DNA of 64,000 nt from Anaerolineae bacterium. GTDB lineage: Bacteria; Chloroflexota; Anaerolineae; Promineifilales; Promineifilaceae. Below are positions 37,435-43,223 of the stretch, in pieces. The DNA lies in assembly GCA_023384415.1 (NCBI GenBank), contig JAHDWJ010000003.1:62001-126000 (forward strand), in the 5' to 3' direction. The position numbers were made by a program, and so were the translations under genes. The notes beneath the pieces are model-generated. The model worked only from the letters and a program-made list of their open reading frames with translations, did not search any database and had not been told where the DNA came from. Within the stretch, counting starts at the first letter, position 1; each line of letters opens with the position of its first letter.

Positions 37435-38190
37435 ATGAAACTGATTATTGCTGGAGAACGCCCGTTTGTAGATGAATTGACCCACTTTTGCCAGCAGGCA
37501 GGTCATGAAACAGTTGTCTATATCATTGAAGATTTTTTAGGCGCGGTGCAGAGCGGCTTCACCCTGGATAAGGCCCATGACGCCGATGTGGTGATTGAGC
37601 TGCACAATGAGTCTGCGGCCGCCAAACATGAGCTGCTCATCGCTTTGGGACAGGTGGTCAGCCCCAATACCCTGGTGCTAACCTCAGCCCTGGCAACCAG
37701 TACTACCCAGGCGGCCGCGTGGACCCCCGGTGCAGAACGAGTGGTTGGTTTTGGCCTGGTACCGCCACTGGCTCAAACAGGAATGATTGAGATCGCGGCC
37801 GCCCTCCAAACCGCCCCCGAAGCCCTCACCTGGGCCACTCGTTTCTGGCAGCAGCTTGGTTTTGAAGTCGTCCAGGTGGCTGATTCCCCTGGCCTGGTAA
37901 GGATGCGAACCATCGCCTGCCTCATCAACGAAGCCGCCAGCGCGGTCATGGAAGGAGTAGCCACCCCCGCCGATATTGACCAGGCCATGAAGCTGGGCAC
38001 AAATTACCCCCACGGCCCCCTCGCCTGGGCCGATCTCATCGGTTTAGATACCGTATTAGGCGTCCTGACCGGGTTGTTTAATGAATTTGGCGAAGACCGG
38101 TATCGTCCCTGCCCCCTGCTGCGCCGCCTGGTCACCGCTGGACATCTGGGGCAAAAAAGCGGCCGTGGCTTTTACCATTACGACGGATGA
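37435..38190 (+). CDS. 3-hydroxyacyl-CoA dehydrogenase family protein
   Basis: The 251-residue protein has the HAD C-terminal domain, clear from DSPGLVRMRTIACLINEAA, the MKLGTNYPHGPLAWADLIGLD motif and GQKSGRGFYHYDG. The N-terminal Rossmann part keeps VVGFGLVPP, but the GxGxxG dinucleotide loop is replaced by MKLIIAGERPFVDEL. NAD use is therefore uncertain. It could be a diverged beta-oxidation enzyme or a non-catalytic relative. Confidence 0.82.
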   Translation: MKLIIAGERPFVDELTHFCQQAGHETVVYIIEDFLGAVQSGFTLDKAHDADVVIELHNESAAAKHELLIALGQVVSPNTLVLTSALATSTTQAAAWTPGAERVVGFGLVPPLAQTGMIEIAAALQTAPEALTWATRFWQQLGFEVVQVADSPGLVRMRTIACLINEAASAVMEGVATPADIDQAMKLGTNYPHGPLAWADLIGLDTVLGVLTGLFNEFGEDRYRPCPLLRRLVTAGHLGQKSGRGFYHYDG

Positions 38191-38195
38191 ACCGC

Positions 38196-38229
38196 TTCAT
38201 AATTCATCCTTCATCATTCATCCTTCTCC
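38196..38229 (+). repeat. ATTCATCCTTCATCATTCATCC heptamer array
   Basis: Degenerate TTCATNN units fill the gap up to the next start codon. The unit is the same as at 6185-6240, 11570-11590, 43180-43205 and 60450-60480. Confidence 0.75.
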
Positions 38230-38466
38230 ATGTCTACCTGTTATCTGTGTGCGGAAAACCCTTTAGAACGGCAGCGATACGGTGAAGCAGACGACATAAC
38301 CAGCTGCCCCCTCTGCTACCGCCCTACCTGCCGCTACCACCTGACCGTTGTGCGTTGGAAATGGCGGGACAGCGGCCGCGCCGACTCCGCCCTCATCTGC
38401 AAAAATTGCCGCCGCACCTACGCCCATCGCCAATGGGACACCTACCACCGGGATTGGATTACCTGA
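38230..38466 (+). CDS. Small zinc-ribbon protein
   Basis: The 78-residue protein has paired cysteines (CYLC, CPLCYRPTC, CKNC) and His residues that probably bind two zinc ions, in the manner of a RING/treble-clef finger. No family is recognised. It is convergent with the selenoprotein gene. Confidence 0.6.
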   Translation: MSTCYLCAENPLERQRYGEADDITSCPLCYRPTCRYHLTVVRWKWRDSGRADSALICKNCRRTYAHRQWDTYHRDWIT

Positions 38467-38489
38467 TGAATGTTGTATTCCGCCCACCA

Positions 38490-38765
38490 TTACTCTCGCG
38501 GATACCGCTCCACTCCCGGCCCGACAAACGTCTCAAACAATTGTAAAACTTCCCCTGGCTTAGCATGGCGACCTACCCCTTTCTTGGAAAACAAGAGCGC
38601 ATCATTGACCCAGACATCAAAAACACCCTTACTTCCCATAACCAGGGTAAAACGTTCAATAATATGTTGATAATGGGTCACGATATCCGCCGTCGCCCGG
38701 ACGGCGTGTTCACTATAGTCTCAAGGAACACAATATTCAATCGCGACAGTATATTTCTGATTCAT
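38490..38765 (-). CDS. SelW/Rdx-family selenoprotein (in-frame UGA at codon 15)
   Basis: Conventional gene calling sees only the last 63 codons. Reading the minus strand from the ATG at 38765 (AAGGA 10 bases upstream) gives MNQKYTVAIEYCVP, then TGA at 38723-38721, then DYSEHAVRATADIV joined in frame to the known part. With UGA as selenocysteine the N-terminus has the CxxU redox motif (C12, U15) of SelW/SelT/SelH (Rdx) proteins. The C-terminus (GVFDVWVNDALLFSKKGVGRHAKPGEV) is typical of that thioredoxin-like family. The 91-residue length is usual. A SECIS-like hairpin follows the UGA. The gene is convergent with the zinc-ribbon gene. A nonsense mutation is the alternative explanation. Confidence 0.85.
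38688..38706 (-). promoter_or_regulatory. Bacterial SECIS-like hairpin
   Basis: On the minus strand, 14 nt after the UGA, CGCCGTC and GACGGCG form a perfect 7-bp stem with loop CGGGC. The apical loop begins 21 nt after the UGA and has G at its second position. Both fit the published bacterial SECIS consensus as I recall it (loop 16-37 nt from UGA, G in the first two loop bases). Confidence 0.7.
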
Positions 38766-39114
38766 GATACTTTCCTTGACAATAAATTGTAGGTTTCAGG
38801 TGCCAGCATGAGAGGACCCCAGCATCTCATAGTACCCACCTTTTATTGCCCCAAAGAATATACAACAGCTCAAGCCCCATTCCATGATGCCCTATTTAGA
38901 TACGGCAGGCAAGTTCCCTAAAATAGGACGATTTGCATTTTGCCTTTATAATAGCCGCAGAATCAACGTCTGCATGGCCTAACCCATGCGCCTGATGTTC
39001 AGCCCTAGGCCAACTATAAAAACCAAAACCCAAATATCAATATAGCATTCAGGTCACTGGTAACTTTATTTGGCAGGCCCAGATCTGAACAGATTTAGCA
39101 AAGGAGTCTTTAAC
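38766..39114. other. 349-bp divergent intergenic region
   Basis: It separates the selenoprotein (minus) from the protease (plus). A perfect TATAAT lies at 38947-38952 without a good -35, a possible protease promoter. An inverted repeat CCTATTTAG/CTAAAATAGG surrounds 38891-38926. No gene is seen. Confidence 0.45.
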
Positions 39115-41847
39115 ATGTCGCGATCAACTTTAACCCCGGCTCGTTGGCAAGGCTATCTCCGGTATGGCCTTGTCTTACTGAGCTTGTTACTGGTATCTGT
39201 ATGGGCCAGTGCTCCAGAACGGCAAGCGGCCGCGAACCCCGCCGCCCCTCAAGTCAGTCCTTATCTTTGGACCGATGTCAACCAGGCCGAAATCATTCTC
39301 CAGGGGGAACGACGGGTAATACCCAACCGGTATCGCACCATAGCCATCAATGCCGATGTTTTACACACGATTCTCGCCACTGCCCCTATGGAGTTCACGG
39401 AAGCGGCCGCGACCAACCCCGCTGAAATCTCCCTACCCATGCCCGATGGTTCCATGGCCCGCTTCCACTTTTCTGAATCCCCCATCATGGAAGCAGAACT
39501 AGAGGCTAAATACCCGGAAATCAAAAGCTACATTGGCCGCGGGGCCGATAACCCCACCCTATTCACCCGATTTGGCTGGACATACAAAGGGTTCCATGCC
39601 GTGATCTTTACCGATGGTCCCACCATTTACATTGATCCATACAGCACCGGTGACAAACTCCATTACATCAGCTACAGCCGGGCTGATTACACCAAAATTT
39701 TAAACGAACCGTTTGAACAACATGAGCCAGAAATAGAACCAGCCATTGTGGCCGAAATTGAGGCATTCATTGCCAACAACCCGGAAATGGTCATTGGCGA
39801 GCAGCTGCGTACCTACCGCCTGGCCCTGGCCACCACCGGCGAATACTCAATCTACCATAGTGCCCCTAACCCTCCCAACGTGCCCGACGTATTATCAGAG
39901 TTAAACGTCGCTATGAACCGGGTTAACGGTGTCTATGAAAAAGATACCGCTATTCGTATGGTTCTCATCGCCAATAACAACCTGATTATTTTCCTGGATC
40001 CGGCCACCGATCCTTACAACAACAGCAGCGGATCCGCCATGTTGGGCCAAAATCAGACCACCCTGGACAATATCATCGGTGATCCAAATTATGATATTGG
40101 CCATGTATTCAGCACTGGTGGTGGGGGCGTCGCTCAATTAGGCGTTCCCTGTCGCACTGGCTTTAAAGCCCGGGGAGTCACTGGTTTACCCGCCCCAGTA
40201 GGAGATCCGTTCTACATTGATTACGTAGCCCACGAAATGGGACATCAATATGGGGCTTTGCATACCTTTAATGGCAATGCTGGCTCTTGTGCTGGCAACC
40301 GGAGTGCCTCAGCCGCCTTTGAACCAGGCAGCGGGACAACCATCATGGCCTATGCCGGCATTTGTGGGGCGCAAAACATTCAAGCCAACAGCGATGACCA
40401 TTTCCACACCCACAGCATCCAAGAAATCGTCGCTTACTCCACCGGAACATTCGGTAACAGCTGCCCGGTCATCACCAATACCGGCAACACCCCGCCAACA
40501 GCAAATGCCGGTACCGGTGGCTTCACCATTCCCATTAACACACCCTTTATCCTCACCGGTTCGGCTACTGACCCGAATGCAGGCGATGTATTGACCTACA
40601 ATTGGGAGCAGTACGATTTGGGACCAGCCGGTCACCCCAATTCACCAACCGGCAGCGCACCCATCTTCCGTTCTTTCTCCTCCGTATCAGTGCCGTTCCG
40701 GGTATTCCCCCGGATGTCAGACATCGTAAACAATACCCAAACCATTGGCGAATTATTACCCAGCTATACCCGTGCCCTCAATTTCCGCCTGACAGTACGA
40801 GACAACAATGTATCTCCCAGTGCCGGTGGCGTTCACTGGAATCTGATTACCTTCCAGGTCACAGATACAGCCGGCCCCTTCGTCGTTACCAACCCCAACA
40901 CGGCCATCACCTGGCCTATTGGCGGTACAGCCCCCGTCACCTGGAATGTGGCCAACACTAATGCGGCCCCCGTTAGCTGTACCGGCGTCAATATCGGCCT
41001 CTCGACAGATGGTGGCTTCACTTACCCCATAACCCTGGCGACCAATGTACCTAACAACGGCAGTCACAATGTAGTCGTACCCAACAACCCCACCACCCAG
41101 GCCCGGGTACGGGTCATGTGTGCCAACAACATCTTCTTTGACATCTCTAATACCAACTTTACCATCATGTCCGTTGGCCCCTTCGCTGATTTAGATATCA
41201 GCAAAACGGTGAACCCGGCCGGGCCAGTTGCCCCAGGGACACCGCTCACCTACACTATCACTGTTTCCAATGCTGGCAATATCACCGCTAACACCACCAT
41301 TACCGATACCTTCCCCGCCGGTATTGTCAACCCGGTGTGCAACAGTGTACCAGGAGATTTGAACATTACTGTAGGCATTAACGCCGCCAGCAACACCGTT
41401 GTCACCTGTACCGCCCAGGTCTCGAGCAACATTGGCCTTGACATCCAAAAAACCGTAGACCGCACCGATGTTAATATTGGCGAAACAGTGACTTACACTA
41501 TTGTCATCACCAATACCAGTGCCACCTACACCCTGACTAATGTGGTAGTGAGTGATCCTAATGTGAGCGGCTGCTCCCCAGCCTTGGGCACACCCATCAC
41601 CCTGGCCCCATTGGCTTCGCAGACCTATGTCTGTGCCAATGTGGTGATCAATGGCACCATCACCAATACAGCAACCGTGACCGGCCACTTTATGATTAAC
41701 AATGTGGCCTACGCCTCAGCTCCGGAGGATGCCGGTGGGCCGGTTAGCGATAATGCTGAAACAGATGTGGTGGTGACAGCCAGTGATTCGGTCACGGTGA
41801 CGGCTACAAACCGACAGATCTTTATGCCGGTGATCATGCGGAATTAA
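39115..41847 (+). CDS. Secreted reprolysin-like metalloprotease with DUF11 repeats
   Basis: The 910-residue protein starts at 39115 after AAAGGAG, with a signal anchor (YGLVLLSLLLVSVWASA). The zincin motif HEMGHQYGALH (about residue 374) gives HExxHxxGxxH with three zinc ligands, and MAYAGICG is the Met-turn. Family: reprolysin/M12B-like or M43. A PKD/Ig-like domain and two DUF11 beta domains follow (DLDISKTVNPAGPVAPGTPL, DIQKTVDRTDVNIGETV), ending in RQIFMPVIMRN. It is probably cell-surface or secreted. GCGGCCGC occurs only twice, both near the N-terminus. Confidence 0.9.
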   Translation: MSRSTLTPARWQGYLRYGLVLLSLLLVSVWASAPERQAAANPAAPQVSPYLWTDVNQAEIILQGERRVIPNRYRTIAINADVLHTILATAPMEFTEAAATNPAEISLPMPDGSMARFHFSESPIMEAELEAKYPEIKSYIGRGADNPTLFTRFGWTYKGFHAVIFTDGPTIYIDPYSTGDKLHYISYSRADYTKILNEPFEQHEPEIEPAIVAEIEAFIANNPEMVIGEQLRTYRLALATTGEYSIYHSAPNPPNVPDVLSELNVAMNRVNGVYEKDTAIRMVLIANNNLIIFLDPATDPYNNSSGSAMLGQNQTTLDNIIGDPNYDIGHVFSTGGGGVAQLGVPCRTGFKARGVTGLPAPVGDPFYIDYVAHEMGHQYGALHTFNGNAGSCAGNRSASAAFEPGSGTTIMAYAGICGAQNIQANSDDHFHTHSIQEIVAYSTGTFGNSCPVITNTGNTPPTANAGTGGFTIPINTPFILTGSATDPNAGDVLTYNWEQYDLGPAGHPNSPTGSAPIFRSFSSVSVPFRVFPRMSDIVNNTQTIGELLPSYTRALNFRLTVRDNNVSPSAGGVHWNLITFQVTDTAGPFVVTNPNTAITWPIGGTAPVTWNVANTNAAPVSCTGVNIGLSTDGGFTYPITLATNVPNNGSHNVVVPNNPTTQARVRVMCANNIFFDISNTNFTIMSVGPFADLDISKTVNPAGPVAPGTPLTYTITVSNAGNITANTTITDTFPAGIVNPVCNSVPGDLNITVGINAASNTVVTCTAQVSSNIGLDIQKTVDRTDVNIGETVTYTIVITNTSATYTLTNVVVSDPNVSGCSPALGTPITLAPLASQTYVCANVVINGTITNTATVTGHFMINNVAYASAPEDAGGPVSDNAETDVVVTASDSVTVTATNRQIFMPVIMRN

Positions 41848-41849
41848 CG

Positions 41850-41885
41850 CCCCTCACCCTAACCCTCTCCCCAGGGGAGAGGGGA
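41850..41885. repeat. CCCTCACCC / GGGGAGAGGGG hairpin element, copy 1
   Basis: CCCTCTCC and GGGAGAGGG arms follow CCCCTCACCCTAA. This is a truncated version of the longer element at 52529-52574. The type is widespread in bacterial genomes. Confidence 0.6.
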
Positions 41886-41891
41886 TAGGCT

Positions 41892-41934
41892 GTGTCGTTT
41901 TTCGAGGGGGGCGATGCCCTCGAAAAACGACACC
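41892..41934 (+). terminator. Long inverted repeat, probable terminator of the protease gene
   Basis: GTGTCGTTTTTCGAGGG pairs with its perfect 17-bp complement around a short G-rich loop. It has no T-run on the plus strand apart from the T5/A5 inside the stem, so termination is likely but not certain. Confidence 0.55.
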
Positions 41935-41954
41935 CCAGGGCAAGGTGAAAATTC

Positions 41955-41983
41955 TTGACAACGCCCATGCCCTGGGGTACTAT
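41955..41983 (+). promoter_or_regulatory. Promoter of tRNA-Ala(CGC)
   Basis: TTGACA (41955-41960), a 17-bp spacer and TACTAT (41978-41983) place transcription start a few bases before the tRNA. Confidence 0.8.
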
Positions 41984-41996
41984 TCTCGACGCGAGC

Positions 41997-42069
41997 GGGC
42001 CTGTAGCTCAGCTGGGAGAGCGCTACAATCGCACTGTAGAGGCCAAGGGTTCGAATCCCTTCAGGTCCA
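41997..42069 (+). tRNA. tRNA-Ala (anticodon CGC)
   Basis: This 73-nt cloverleaf has acceptor GGGCCTG/CAGGTCC with a G-U pair at 3:70, an Ala identity element. The anticodon stem is CTACA/TGTAG with loop ATCGCAC (U33, CGC, A37), followed by GGTTCGAAT. CCA is not encoded. It reads GCG codons, the first codon of the dominant frame of the abundant GCGGCCGC palindrome. Confidence 0.93.
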
Positions 42070-42135
42070 CTGTTCCTTACAATTGAACAATAAAGGCAAA
42101 GAACAGGAGTAGTAGGCACGGTCAAGGTTAATTTT

Positions 42136-42157
42136 AAATTGACGATTGACGATTTTA
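42136..42157 (+). repeat. ATTGACG heptamers inside the T-box stem I
   Basis: Two ATTGACG units lie in the 5' half of the T-box sensor domain. Confidence 0.6.
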
Positions 42158-42225
42158 GAGAGTGGAATCATGGGCTGAAAGTTCCACAAACAAGGCTGAA
42201 CTCGCCTGGGAGCCGCGTGGGGGAA

Positions 42226-42300
42226 CGGGTAGTGAGTAGTGTGGTGTAAACAGTGGGCAATCAAGAAACAACCACTGCTTACTGATAACTGCTGACTGAC
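42226..42300 (+). repeat. GTAGTGN and NNNACTG heptamer arrays
   Basis: Units gtagtga and gtagtgt, then four NNNACTG units (cttactg, ataactg, ctgactg and a leading cactg), lie between T-box stem I and the embedded tRNA. Confidence 0.75.
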
Positions 42301-42399
42301 AAGTAATCTGCGCCGGGTTGCTCACGTTAAGAGCTTTGAGTGGGTGGTAAACTGGTCAACCACAGTGAATGTGGTAAAATTCCAGCCGCTGACAAAAAC

Positions 42400-42472
42400 G
42401 GGCCTGTAGCTCAGTTGGGAGAGCACTACAATGGCATTGTAGGGGTCAAGGGTTCGAGTCCCTTCAGGTCCA
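42400..42472 (+). tRNA. tRNA-Ala (anticodon GGC)
   Basis: This 73-nt cloverleaf is nearly identical to the upstream tRNA-Ala. It has the same acceptor with G3-U70, anticodon stem CTACA/TGTAG and loop ATGGCAT (GGC). CCA is not encoded. It reads GCC/GCU. A TAAAAT -10-like hexamer at 42375-42380 with a weak -35 (TGGTCA, 16-bp spacer) may give it its own promoter. It ends only 18 nt before the T-box antiterminator. Confidence 0.93.
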
Positions 42473-42574
42473 TCATAGTCACCACCAATCAGAGTGGTAC
42501 CGCGGAACCCTTCCGTCTCTGAATGAGATGGAGGGGTTTTTTGTTTGGTGGCGATGGTAATGGGTGAATTGTTA

Positions 42575-43162
42575 ATGCAAGAAATTTATTTATCAACGCC
42601 GTATGGGATGGTGTATGGGAAGGCGGCCGGCCGCCCAGAGCATCCCGTCGTTTTGGGAATTCATGGCTGGAGCCAGCGTAATGGGTGGCATAGTTGGGGG
42701 CCACTGCTGGAGCCGTTAGCGGCCGCAAACTTTTATGCCGTCTCCGTTGATATGCCAGGGTGGGGCCAAAGTGTGCCCACAGGTACAGAGAGGGTGAATG
42801 GCCTCGCGGCCGCAACCGCCATTCTCGACGCCCTCCATGCTGACACCGCTATCCTCATGGGCAAAAGCTGGGGGGGCGGGGTAGCTATCGGGCTGGCCTT
42901 GACCCACCCGGAGCGGGTCTCCCACCTCATCCTGACCGCCCCGGCTTACCAGGGGGATTTAGCCACCTTAGCCCAACTGCCCCAGCCTGTCTTGCTGGCC
43001 TGGGCCGAAGATGATCCGGTGATACCGATTAGTTTTGCCGAACGGGTCGCGGCCGCCATTCCCCACTGCACCCTCATCACCTACCCCACCGGCGGGCACA
43101 GCGCAGCCATGAACAACGCCGCCGATTTTGCCCTCAAAGTGGTCGCTTTTTTACAGCCGTAG
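42575..43162 (+). CDS. Alpha/beta hydrolase
   Basis: The 195-residue enzyme has nucleophile elbow GKSWGGG (Ser), catalytic Asp region AWAEDDPVIP and His region PTGGHSAAM, an intact triad. The oxyanion-hole strand is VVLGIHGWSQ. The substrate is unknown. Alternative starts at 42554 add seven residues. It lies between the T-box terminator and leuS, so leucine starvation should raise its expression as well (inference). Three GCGGCCGC sites all read Ala-Ala-Ala. Confidence 0.85.
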   Translation: MQEIYLSTPYGMVYGKAAGRPEHPVVLGIHGWSQRNGWHSWGPLLEPLAAANFYAVSVDMPGWGQSVPTGTERVNGLAAATAILDALHADTAILMGKSWGGGVAIGLALTHPERVSHLILTAPAYQGDLATLAQLPQPVLLAWAEDDPVIPISFAERVAAAIPHCTLITYPTGGHSAAMNNAADFALKVVAFLQP

Positions 43163-43223
43163 CCATTGCCAATGAGCTTCATCCTTCATCATTCCTAATT
43201 CATAATTTTCCCAGGAGTAACCC

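Larger units (their letters stand above)
42091..42546 (+). promoter_or_regulatory. Leucine T-box riboswitch, interrupted by a tRNA gene and repeats
   Basis: Stem I: GGC...GCC at its base; the K-turn region; CAGG pairing with CCTG; AGTA; a distal AGAGAGTGGAA...GGGCTGAAAGTTCCA loop typical of T-boxes; and specifier GAA-CTC-G (Leu CUC), about 42095-42215. Expression platform: CAGAG-TGGT-ACCGCGGAA...TTCCGT-CTCTG antiterminator (42490-42519), in which TGGT matches the ACCA end of tRNA-Leu. The competing terminator CCCTTCCGTCTC/GAGATGGAGGGG plus T6 ends at about 42543. The next genes are an alpha/beta hydrolase and leuS. Between sensor and platform lie heptamer repeats and a complete tRNA-Ala gene, so the leader is about twice the normal length. 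Confidence 0.75.

Noticed and set aside
38565..38792. 75-codon plus-strand frame over the selenoprotein
   Set aside because: It has no ribosome site or domain and is the complement of a recognisable Rdx protein.
42205..42212. GCC as an alanine specifier of the T-box
   Set aside because: Reading GCC would break the CAGG/CCTG helix next to the specifier loop, and the TGGT bulge and downstream leuS both fit leucine (CTC) better.
41997..42472. Two tRNA-Ala genes with near-identical 3' halves as attL/attR of an integrated element
   Set aside because: No integrase or cargo lies between them, both are complete tRNAs with different anticodons, and the interval is explained by T-box stem I and repeats.
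42490..42546. Simple Rho-independent terminator of tRNA-Ala(GGC)
   Set aside because: The stem is preceded by TGGTACCGCGGAA and a competing CAGAG/CTCTG helix, the specific T-box antiterminator, which a plain terminator would not need.
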